From Opitutia bacterium (GTDB lineage Bacteria > Verrucomicrobiota > Verrucomicrobiia > Opitutales > Opitutaceae): 34,798 bases of DNA. Below, piece after piece: positions 23,456 through 30,488 of this stretch. A program made the translations under genes and the position numbers. The notes under the pieces are model-generated. The model searched no databases. It worked only from the letters and a program-made list of their open reading frames with translations, and was not told the origin of the DNA. Position 1 is the stretch's first letter. Each line of letters starts with the position of its first letter. The stretch lies in the NCBI GenBank assembly GCA_003142955.1, contig PLOH01000055.1, positions 1 to 34,798 of the forward strand, given 5' to 3'.

Positions 23456-25582
23456 TCACCGCGGATAATCCAGTGCCTCGGGGATCATGACCTGCGCGAG
23501 AGCGTCGGCGGCCCGGTCCTTGGCGAGACGGGAGCCGGCGAGACAGGCGTCCACTTTCCGGCGGAGTTGCGCGAACGGCTCGAGGGCTGCGGCGGCCGGC
23601 TCCTGACAACAGCAGCCATCGGCGGAACAGCTTTCGGTGGCGTTGTAGCCGTAGACGAGCTCGGCGCAGATCCGGGCGGACTCACCGGCCGCGCTCGCGC
23701 TCTGGGTGGCACAAAGGTCGGAGAAAAAGTTGACGAGTCCAGTCAATCCTTCGGCGACGACTGCATTCTCGGGCCCTCGTCTTTCGAGTTCGAGCACGTC
23801 GAGAATCTGGTGTCGCGAGGCGAGCAACCAACAGAGCGCGTCGACCAGCGGGAACACGACGCCGTGGCGGTTGCCGGAAAACAGCTTTCCGCCCTGAGCG
23901 TCTTTGGCTCCTTGGAGATGTTGGAGGGTCCAAAGCCACAGCTCCATCGCGTTGGCGAGCGTGCAGGCGCCGACGTCGGGTTTCTGCGCAGCAATGCCGC
24001 GGAGGTCGGCGATCCACGTGCGGAAGAGCGCGAGGAAGACTTCGTTGGTCATGGTCATCGAGATCTGGCGGCGTTGGACGGCCTCGGGGCCCTCGTAGGT
24101 GGCCTCCAGCTGCGCGTCCATCCACTTGTGGCCAAGGAATCCGGGACAGTCCTCGGTGATGCCATAGCCGCCCATCAGGCTGACGGCCTCACGCATCACG
24201 GTAGCGCCGTGACCCGTGTTCCAGAGCTTGGTGGCGGGGCAGAGGACGTTGGCCTGAGAGTCGAGCAGGAGGTATTGGACAAGGACGTCGGATTTAAGCG
24301 CATCGTAGCGTGCGGCGTCCCGCCGGTCGGCCGGCTGGGCTGAGAGGGCAATGAACTCGAGCGCCTGCTTGGCGATGGAGCGAAAGGCCTTCATCTGCGC
24401 CATTCCGCTGGCGATGCCCTGGGTGGCGAAGATCCGGGCTTTCTCCTTTTCGAGAGGGTCGAGTTCGTCAAACAGGCGGGCGGTCGCCATGCCGAGCGAA
24501 GCCGCGGCCTCGCCGGTGGCCCAGATGTCGACGAGGCGCTGCAGGCAGTCCTCCTTCTGCTGCAGGCCGAAATCGTAGCGCGGTGTGCCGGGATTCACGC
24601 TGGCGGCGCCGCGGAACCGGTTGCGCTGGTACCGGATCACCGGCTCGACCGCGGAGAGCAGCTTCGCGGCGGTCATGATGCCGACGGTTACGCGGGTGCG
24701 ACGGAAGACCGCCTCGATGATTTCGCCGTGGCTGAAGTTGGGGATCAAGCAGCCGTCCTTGACCGTGTACCCGCCGATGATGCGGTTTGCCGGAACCGAC
24801 ATGTTGAAGGCCGGGTCGCGGGTCGAGGAGAGCTGGTGCACCATCTTGTGGGTCGGCGTGCCGCGGTCGAAGGTGCCGGGGTCGGTGTCCTCGAGGACGA
24901 TCATGCAGCTCGACTTGATTCGCGAGTCGTCGGTGTCGACGGCGACGGTGGTGAAATTGGCGAAGCCCATGTTCGTAATGAAGCGGGCGCGCTTGTCGAC
25001 CTGCAGCAACGGCTCCTGGCCGTCCTTCCATTCGGCGATGCGCACTTTGCCGGCGAGCAGGCCGGTCTCGACCCCCACGTAGGGCAAAGGCTCGGTGAGA
25101 CTGAAGGCCCCACGCCACACCCGGCGGTCTTCGCCCGGCTGGGGAGGGACGCAGCGGCTCATGTAGTGGTCGCGTTGTTCCTTGGTGCCGCGCTCGTGGA
25201 TGGGCGAAAGGGCGAGATTGCCTGCGAGGCTGCCGGTGGCCGCGCCGGCGTCGACCCAGGCGAGTTCGAGCGCGACCAGGGAGAGCACGAGGTTTTTCGG
25301 GCCTTCGATAAAACCGCCCTGCAGGGGGTCCATGAAGCAGGTGGTGATCCCGGCGGCGTCGTAGGCCTTGAGCAGTTCGTTCTTCTCCGGAGTCCATTCG
25401 TGACTATTCCGTGCCCCCCGTGCCACCAACCGGGCGACGAGGCCGCGCGCGACCCCGCGCGTGGCTTGAATGAGCATCTGGAGATCGTACCGGTCCTGAT
25501 AACGCCACATGATCTGGCGCACGTCGTCACCGGGCAGGGTTCGGAGTGTCTCGCGGGGTTTGGCGGGAGCGGGCGTTTCCAT
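23456..25582 (-). CDS. Acyl-CoA dehydrogenase family protein with long C-terminal extension
   Basis: Flavoprotein that would oxidise an acyl-CoA (or related thioester) to the enoyl-CoA and pass electrons to ETF. It is 708 residues from the ATG at 25582, much longer than the usual 380-400 residue enzymes and nearer the 600-residue subgroup. The ACAD core shows GGFIEGPKNLVLS, FSLTEPLPYVGVETG, SHGEIIEAVFRRTRVTVGIM, LMGGYGITEDCPGFLGH and ATYEGPEAVQRRQ, where the Glu of YEG is the expected catalytic base. The last third is helical, and a cysteine-rich patch (ESCSADGCCCQEP, from about 650) lies near the C-terminus. The open frame 25583-25702 upstream looks non-coding. Substrate unknown; the etf genes next door fit the role. 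Confidence 0.88.
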   Translation of the reverse strand: METPAPAKPRETLRTLPGDDVRQIMWRYQDRYDLQMLIQATRGVARGLVARLVARGARNSHEWTPEKNELLKAYDAAGITTCFMDPLQGGFIEGPKNLVLSLVALELAWVDAGAATGSLAGNLALSPIHERGTKEQRDHYMSRCVPPQPGEDRRVWRGAFSLTEPLPYVGVETGLLAGKVRIAEWKDGQEPLLQVDKRARFITNMGFANFTTVAVDTDDSRIKSSCMIVLEDTDPGTFDRGTPTHKMVHQLSSTRDPAFNMSVPANRIIGGYTVKDGCLIPNFSHGEIIEAVFRRTRVTVGIMTAAKLLSAVEPVIRYQRNRFRGAASVNPGTPRYDFGLQQKEDCLQRLVDIWATGEAAASLGMATARLFDELDPLEKEKARIFATQGIASGMAQMKAFRSIAKQALEFIALSAQPADRRDAARYDALKSDVLVQYLLLDSQANVLCPATKLWNTGHGATVMREAVSLMGGYGITEDCPGFLGHKWMDAQLEATYEGPEAVQRRQISMTMTNEVFLALFRTWIADLRGIAAQKPDVGACTLANAMELWLWTLQHLQGAKDAQGGKLFSGNRHGVVFPLVDALCWLLASRHQILDVLELERRGPENAVVAEGLTGLVNFFSDLCATQSASAAGESARICAELVYGYNATESCSADGCCCQEPAAAALEPFAQLRRKVDACLAGSRLAKDRAADALAQVMIPEALDYPR

Positions 25583-25767
25583 GGAATCTGGGGTCGGTTG
25601 ATCAGTGGGCGGAGGAGCAAACAGAGGGATGATCGCAAACGAATACCGCAGGATCGCCAGCGGGAATCCCGAAGGAAAGCGGTCTCCGCGCCCGACGTCC
25701 ACCTCGAAGACAAGAAAGAGAACGACATCTTTCGGCTGGGGCAGAGCCGTCTCAGAAAGCAGGCGTC

Positions 25768-26220
25768 CTAGTCGCGGGCCTTCGTGTCGATGATGATTGT
25801 GACCGGTCCGTCGTTGACCAAGCTGACCTTCATGGCTGCACCGAACTGGCCGGTCTCAACGCGCCGTCCCAACGCCGTCTGTAATTGCAGGATGAATTCT
25901 TCGTAGAGCGGTTTGGCAATTTCTGATTTCGCCGCATCGTTGAACGAAGGGCGGGCACCCTTGCGCACGCTCGAATGAAGCGTGAACTGGCTGACGACGA
26001 GGAGGTCGCCATTGATCTCATCCACGGCGCGGTTCATCTGTCCGGCCTCATCCGCAAATACGCGCAAATGAACGATTTTATCTGCGAGCCACGTGCAATC
26101 GGCGGCCGTGTCATCCTTGGCGACACCGACGAAGATGAGCAAGCCCAAGCCGGTTTCGACGAAAACCCCGTCGGCGGTTCTCACGCTGGCGGAGGAAACT
26201 CGCTGGATGACAGCACGCAT
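25768..26220 (-). CDS. dtd: D-aminoacyl-tRNA deacylase
   Basis: Removes D-amino acids mischarged onto tRNA. At 150 residues it is the standard length. Conserved stretches are MRAVIQRVSSASV (N-terminus), the active-site SQFTLHSSVRKGARPSF (usually SQFTLYxxxxKGxRPSF) and SLVNDGPVTIIIDT, which carries the GP cross-subunit motif (usually NxGPVT). The start at 26220 is fixed by the conserved MRAVIQRV. It lies 54 bases downstream of fabV on the same strand and is likely co-transcribed; there is no functional link. Confidence 0.96.
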   Translation of the reverse strand: MRAVIQRVSSASVRTADGVFVETGLGLLIFVGVAKDDTAADCTWLADKIVHLRVFADEAGQMNRAVDEINGDLLVVSQFTLHSSVRKGARPSFNDAAKSEIAKPLYEEFILQLQTALGRRVETGQFGAAMKVSLVNDGPVTIIIDTKARD

Positions 26221-26274
26221 AGATATGGACTCAGACCCCGGCAGGGGAGGCAGGTTCTTGGTTATCAGCCGAAC

Positions 26275-27459
26275 TCAGAAAATCATGTGTGGATCGATGT
26301 CCGCCTCGTAATCGACCCCGGCGAGACCAAAACCGAAGAGCTTGAGAAACTCCGTCCGATAACCCTGGATGTCAGTCAGTTCGCCCAGTGTTTCCGTCGC
26401 GATTTGCGGCCAGAGTTCGACAATCTTCCGCTGGACCTCGGTCTGCATTTCGCGGTCGTCGAGACGCACCCGGCCACCCTCGTCGAAAGCCAGCGCGTTG
26501 CCATGGTACATCTGTGAGGAAAAGAGCCGCTGAATCTGTTCGATGCAGCCTTCATGGGTGCCCTGCGCCTTCATGATCTTGTAGAGCAGCGAGATGTAGA
26601 GCGGCACCACAGGAATCGCGGAGCTGGCTTGAGTGACGAGGGCTTTGTTGATGGAAACAAAGGCGCGGCCGTACCCGTTGGTTTTTAGCAGCGCATCGAT
26701 ACGCCGGGCGGCGCGCTCAAGGTCATTCTTGGCCAGCCCGATCGTCCCGTGGCGATAAATGGGCCAGGTGACTGCGGGTCCGATGTAGGAATAAGAAACG
26801 GCGGTTGCGCCCGGTGCGAGCAATCCGGCCGCATCCAGAGCCTGCATCCAGAGTTCCCAATCCTCACCGCCCATCACCGCCACCGTGTCAGCGATTTCCT
26901 CGTCGGTGGCAGGTTCGATGGTGATCTCGGACACGATGCCGAGGTCGGTATCGACAGTCTTGTTGGTGTAGGACTGGCCGATGGGTTTGATCACTGATTT
27001 GTGGACGACCCCGGTCTTGGGGTGGACACGACGGGGCGAAGCCACGCTGTAGACGACGAGGTCGATCGGTCCGAGCTCGTCCCGAATCAACTCAATTGCC
27101 TGCCGTTTGATGGCTTCGGAGAACGCATCTCCATTAACGCTTCGCGCGTAGAGGCCTGCGCGCTTCGCCGCGCGCTCAAACGCAATCGTGTTATACCAGC
27201 CGGGCGTGGCCGGCCGGTCTTCCTCCGACGGCCGATCATAGAACACCCCGAGCGTGGCGGCGCCGCAGCCAAAGGCAGCAGTAATCCGGGAAGCGAGGCC
27301 ATAGCCCGTGGAGGCGCCGATCACCAGCGCCCGTTTAGGGCCGTTCTTGATCGGACCGTGGCGCTGAACGTAGTCAATTTGCTCCTGGACGTGCGCGGCG
27401 CAGCCAACCGGATGGGCGGTCACACAGACAAAACCGCGAACCTTGGGCCTGAGAATCAT
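26275..27459 (-). CDS. fabV: Trans-2-enoyl-ACP/CoA reductase FabV (NADH)
   Basis: Reduces trans-2-enoyl-ACP or enoyl-CoA with NADH in fatty-acid synthesis or reverse beta-oxidation. It is 394 residues, the normal size for FabV/TER. Visible features: N-terminal MILRPKVRGFVCVTAHPVGC, the cofactor loop VIGASTGYGLASRI, VVYSVASPRR, and the active-site IYRHGTIGLAK giving the Tyr-x8-Lys signature of this family, with SYSYIGP just before. The start is the ATG at 27459 with no strong ribosome site. FabV is insensitive to triclosan in known cases. A TER-like role together with the nearby acyl-CoA dehydrogenase/ETF genes is possible but not shown. Confidence 0.96.
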   Translation of the reverse strand: MILRPKVRGFVCVTAHPVGCAAHVQEQIDYVQRHGPIKNGPKRALVIGASTGYGLASRITAAFGCGAATLGVFYDRPSEEDRPATPGWYNTIAFERAAKRAGLYARSVNGDAFSEAIKRQAIELIRDELGPIDLVVYSVASPRRVHPKTGVVHKSVIKPIGQSYTNKTVDTDLGIVSEITIEPATDEEIADTVAVMGGEDWELWMQALDAAGLLAPGATAVSYSYIGPAVTWPIYRHGTIGLAKNDLERAARRIDALLKTNGYGRAFVSINKALVTQASSAIPVVPLYISLLYKIMKAQGTHEGCIEQIQRLFSSQMYHGNALAFDEGGRVRLDDREMQTEVQRKIVELWPQIATETLGELTDIQGYRTEFLKLFGFGLAGVDYEADIDPHMIF

Positions 27460-27695
27460 GGGTGAGCGAGTTTCGTTAACGGCATACTGGTGACAAGAAA
27501 CAAGTAAGAAGCAACCGGTTCAGGCCATTAGGGCGTACAATGCCCCCGACGGCCTACTTTGGAGGACACCCTGAATACTCCCGGCCCGCCGATCGGTTCG
27601 CGAGGGCACGAGGAAAATCGCCCGCAATTGTATCGCTCCGGCTGAGCGTGCTGTTGAACCACACGCGACGGACACGCATTCCGGCAACGCGTCGG
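27460..27695. other. Spacer before fabV with 24-bp dispersed repeat
   Basis: 236 bases without a gene. A 24-base stretch at 27585-27608 is identical to 16907-16930 at the 3' end of the MFS gene, and GATCGGTTCGCGAGGGCA is part of both. Nearby GAAAATCGCCCGCAA resembles the REP-like fragment next to the other copy. The fabV promoter must lie here or be absent; none was convincing. Confidence 0.5.
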
Positions 27696-28337
27696 CTAAT
27701 GGCTGGCCAACACCACCGGACCTTCGGGAACTGAAGCACCGCCCTTGCGTTCGCTGGTAACCTTGAAGCCTGCGCCGGTCGCGCCAGGGCGGTCCAGTTT
27801 GAAGGAGACGCAAACGTAATTCGAGTCTGAATCGCCGGCAAACACCGCGAGGCTGATCCCGGCGGGGTGTTCGGAATCGAACAGCCAGAGTTGGTAGCTC
27901 TGGTCGGACGCGAGCACGGGAAGCGCGGAGACAACCAGCTCGCCGACCTGCCGGTCTTGATCCCGTACCACGACGGCGCAAGACTTGGAAACGGCTCCGG
28001 CGGGGGGCGCGAGGGGAAAAACCTGGAGCTGGCCGAAATCGCGTGGCCCCTGAAGATCGCTGGTTAGGTCTGCCATGCGCCTGGCAGAGAGAATGTGTTC
28101 GGCCTCGATCTGTTGTCGCAATATCTTGCTCTGGATCTCGGCCAGCGCTGCTTGGTCGCGCAACGCCGCCACTTCCGCTCGGAGGGCAAGATAGGCAGCC
28201 GACATGAGACCTGCGAACAGGGCGAAGCAGGCGGCGGCGACCCAAGGCAATCGGGCGAGCAAGTCGCCAGGTTCGGTCCCGCTTTTCGCCAGCGGCGGCT
28301 TGGCGGGCAGCCCATTCTCGCGAGTCTCGTCGTTCAT
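27696..28337 (-). CDS. Membrane protein with RskA-C-like (anti-sigma-K C-terminal) domain
   Basis: 213 residues from the ATG at 28337. A short cytoplasmic N-terminus is followed by one membrane helix (LPWVAAACFALFAGLMSAAYLAL, residues about 31-53 read in two halves), a likely coiled coil (about 54-90), and an outer domain whose SYQLWLFDSEHPAGISLAVF stretch looks like the RskA C-terminal domain of anti-sigma factors. The N-terminal zinc-binding sigma-holding domain is missing, and no sigma factor gene is nearby, so a true anti-sigma role is doubtful. It is the last gene of the exosortase operon, 23 bases after the microprotein stop. An overlapping TTG start at 28364 is possible. Confidence 0.7.
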   Translation of the reverse strand: MNDETRENGLPAKPPLAKSGTEPGDLLARLPWVAAACFALFAGLMSAAYLALRAEVAALRDQAALAEIQSKILRQQIEAEHILSARRMADLTSDLQGPRDFGQLQVFPLAPPAGAVSKSCAVVVRDQDRQVGELVVSALPVLASDQSYQLWLFDSEHPAGISLAVFAGDSDSNYVCVSFKLDRPGATGAGFKVTSERKGGASVPEGPVVLASH

Positions 28338-28360
28338 TGCTGAGGCAGTCCGTTGAGCGA

Positions 28361-28453
28361 TCAAAGGAAGAGCAACCCTAACACGCCGAACACGAACAAA
28401 ATCGCGAGGGCGGTCAGAACTTTTCTTTCCTGTTTGGTGACCCGAAGCGGCAT
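28361..28453 (-). CDS. 30-residue single-helix membrane microprotein
   Basis: Very short ORF reading MPLRVTKQERKVLTAL followed by AILFVFGVLGLLFL and a TGA. The first 12 residues are basic (Arg, Lys), the remaining 18 form one hydrophobic helix, so an inside-positive single-pass topology is expected. Its ATG overlaps the exosortase stop by one base (TAATG), typical of translational coupling, and the RskA-C-like gene follows 23 bases later. I do not recognise the family. The tight packing and membrane-helix composition argue that it is real; it was missed by a usual length cutoff. Confidence 0.6.
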   Translation of the reverse strand: MPLRVTKQERKVLTALAILFVFGVLGLLFL

Positions 28454-30099
28454 TAAAGTCCGAAAGTTTGCAGAGGACCGAAGATCTCCGTCAACAACGG
28501 TTCGTTGGCAAAATCGCTCCAGGGATGATTGCTGGAAATCCGTACGAACAACTGGACGCCGTCCTGGCGGAACCCATAGCGCCAGGCGATGGCGAGAAGT
28601 TCGCGGACGGAACGCGGATCGCGTTGCGTGATCGCCGTTCCGTCATAGAGATGCCAAAAAAAGACGAACTGCCTCTGATTTTCGTGGGTGAAAACACGGG
28701 ATTCCGCTGGTGGCAACGTGCGACCGGCGACGATCGGGGCGAAACGCGCCGCGGCGGAAGCCACCGGCACCCAGCCGACGCCGGGCCAGCAGGCGTCGGG
28801 CGTATGCAGGACGACATTGCTGACCGAAGTCCGGCCGGGCGGCCAGTAGGCGATGTAAACGGTTAGCTGCGTGATCTGGCTGCCGGTGTTCTTGGTGTAG
28901 GTGCGTTCGATCAAATCATCCGTTTGCAATGTGCTGGCGAAGCGGTTCAGGCCGGGGCTCGTGGCGACGATCCAACCGGCCGGGGCCGCGGGCAGAAGCC
29001 TGGCCAGATCAGGCGCTGGCGACACCACTTGATCCGCCGGCCGCGTCCGGACGATGAAGAAAACCGTGAGCGCGCTCCCCACCAGGAATGCAGTCGCAAG
29101 AACGGCCTGGTTCAGCGTGAGGGCCATCGTCGAGATCGCGCGTGCCGGCACGGAGGGTGGGGTTGGTGGGACGGGGCGACGCCGTGGCTCAAGCAGCAGG
29201 GCGAGACCGACCAGGATGGCAGTCGTGAGACCGAGAATGGCAAATCCGGTGGCGTCGTGCCAGACGCCCCCGATGTCCACGCCGGCGTTGGCCAGAAGGG
29301 TCAAGACGAGCGAGCGGACGAAGTTCATTCCAATGGCCAGGGGCGCCGCAATGGCCAACAACAACAGCCGCGCCCAAGGACGACACAGAAGAAAAGCCGA
29401 AAGAAACAGGCCGGCAAAAACGCATGAAACGAGGCTTCGGATTCCACTGCAGGCCTCCTCGACCCCGACCGTGGTCTTGGCGAGCACAATCAGATTGCCG
29501 TTCTGAAGTGCCGCCACCCCCAGGAAGTGCAGCGCCGAAATAACGTTGCCGGTGACCCAGGTCTGGAGGCGCAAAGTGAGGGTCGAATAGGTGCCGGGAG
29601 GCATCGGCGCCGCGAGCAGCCAGAGCGCCGCCGCGCAAAAGGCGCACCAGTCCAGCGAAACGATGGCCAGCGGCACAACGGAAAACGCCACCACTCCCGC
29701 CAACAGGATGCTAGCGAATGCCGCGGCCAGCATAAAACCGACGATATTTGCCGACCAACCAAGTGACACGGCGAACAAACCGGCGGCAACCAGGCTGGCG
29801 AGCGCCACGGCAGCCAGAAACCCGGTCGCAGCAATGCTCGCCGGGCCTGGTCGCAGATATCGCCGCGTTCCGTTTCGCCGGCTTTCAGTGAACAGCAACA
29901 CGCAGATCAGCGGCATAAAAATGCCGTGGGACAGATCGGGATTGTGCCGCCATTGTCCCCAAAGAGAGCCGCAGAGCGCGATGGCGAGGGCCGAGAGCAA
30001 CGTGAGGTTCCAGGCCACGAAGAATTTCGCGACGACTCCTGCGCCAGGGGGCGGGTCGGGACACGCGGACCGGGCCGATGGAAGGGAGGGTGCCGTCAT
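28453..30099 (-). CDS. Exosortase fused to EpsI-type (DUF3485) domain
   Basis: Exosortases are multi-helix membrane transpeptidases that process C-terminal sorting signals of exported proteins. Residues about 30-320 form about eight helices and contain the catalytic triad region: the Cys in VEEACSGIRSLVSC, the Arg in NFVRSLVLTLLAN and the His in WHDATGFAILG. After another helix (about 325-350), residues about 370-548 are an EpsI-like domain with VLHTPDACWPGVGWVPVAS. Total 548 residues. The ATG at 30099 overlaps the stop of a possible 43-residue upstream ORF (ATGA). No protein with a PEP-CTERM-like tail is encoded in this window, so the substrates lie elsewhere. The exosortase subclass could not be fixed. 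Confidence 0.93.
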   Translation of the reverse strand: MTAPSLPSARSACPDPPPGAGVVAKFFVAWNLTLLSALAIALCGSLWGQWRHNPDLSHGIFMPLICVLLFTESRRNGTRRYLRPGPASIAATGFLAAVALASLVAAGLFAVSLGWSANIVGFMLAAAFASILLAGVVAFSVVPLAIVSLDWCAFCAAALWLLAAPMPPGTYSTLTLRLQTWVTGNVISALHFLGVAALQNGNLIVLAKTTVGVEEACSGIRSLVSCVFAGLFLSAFLLCRPWARLLLLAIAAPLAIGMNFVRSLVLTLLANAGVDIGGVWHDATGFAILGLTTAILVGLALLLEPRRRPVPPTPPSVPARAISTMALTLNQAVLATAFLVGSALTVFFIVRTRPADQVVSPAPDLARLLPAAPAGWIVATSPGLNRFASTLQTDDLIERTYTKNTGSQITQLTVYIAYWPPGRTSVSNVVLHTPDACWPGVGWVPVASAAARFAPIVAGRTLPPAESRVFTHENQRQFVFFWHLYDGTAITQRDPRSVRELLAIAWRYGFRQDGVQLFVRISSNHPWSDFANEPLLTEIFGPLQTFGL

Positions 30100-30227
30100 G
30101 GGGCTGGAGCAGTGGCGGTCGCAACGGGCGGACGTCGGTTGACGAAGCGATCCCTGTGCGCGTGGATAAGATCAAGCGACGGCGCCGGCAGCAAGGGAAT
30201 GATTTCCTCGGCCCGGACTTCCAGCAT
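30096..30227 (-). CDS. Possible 43-residue ORF or gene remnant before exosortase
   Basis: An ORF from an ATG at 30227 reads MLEVRAEEIIPLLPAPSL then DLIHAHRDRFVNRRPPV and an Ala/Pro/Thr end, and its TGA overlaps the exosortase ATG by 4 bases. The ATG sits exactly at the edge of the dispersed repeat 30224-30322 and has no ribosome site. It may be a true small gene translationally coupled to the exosortase, or the 3' remnant of a gene whose front was replaced by the repeat. No family recognised. Confidence 0.3.
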   Translation of the reverse strand: MLEVRAEEIIPLLPAPSLDLIHAHRDRFVNRRPPVATATAPAP

Positions 30228-30322
30228 GGTGTTTTGTTTTGAGGAGCCGTCGCGCAATCCCACGTGGCATGGGCGTCTCGCCCATGTCAGACGAGACTCG
30301 TTCCAAAACAGAATACCGTGGG
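30224..30322. repeat. Dispersed repeat, copy A (downstream of TonB receptor)
   Basis: A 99-base element starting GCATGGTGTTTTGTTTTGAG and containing the perfect hairpin CATGGGCG-TCT-CGCCCATG, then TCAGACGAGACTCGTTC. Copy B at 33228-33345 is in the same orientation on the other side of the TonB receptor gene. Copy A lacks a roughly 20-base hairpin segment (ACGGGCGAGACGCCCGT) found in copy B. Confidence 0.8.
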
Positions 30323-30410
30323 ACTTCCAGTTCTCGCCGAACGGCTGCGCCGTGTTGGTCGCGGCGGACGGAACAGTTCTCGGCAATCCAGTCGAGCGCG
30401 CTTGCCCCGG

Positions 30411-30448
30411 CAAAAAAAGACCGGCCGGTCCTTGCGGAACCGGCCGGC
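30411..30448 (-). terminator. Rho-independent terminator of the TonB receptor gene
   Basis: On the minus strand a GC-rich stem (CCGGCCGGTTCC, loop GCAA, GGACCGGCCGG, one bulge) is followed by GTC and seven Ts (complement of the A-run at 30412-30418). It lies about 40 bases past the receptor stop codon and is the clearest intrinsic terminator in the window. It also separates the receptor from the exosortase operon, which must have its own promoter. Confidence 0.85.
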
Positions 30449-30488
30449 CGAACTGGCCCGACCCAAAACACTGAACTATCGCACCCCG

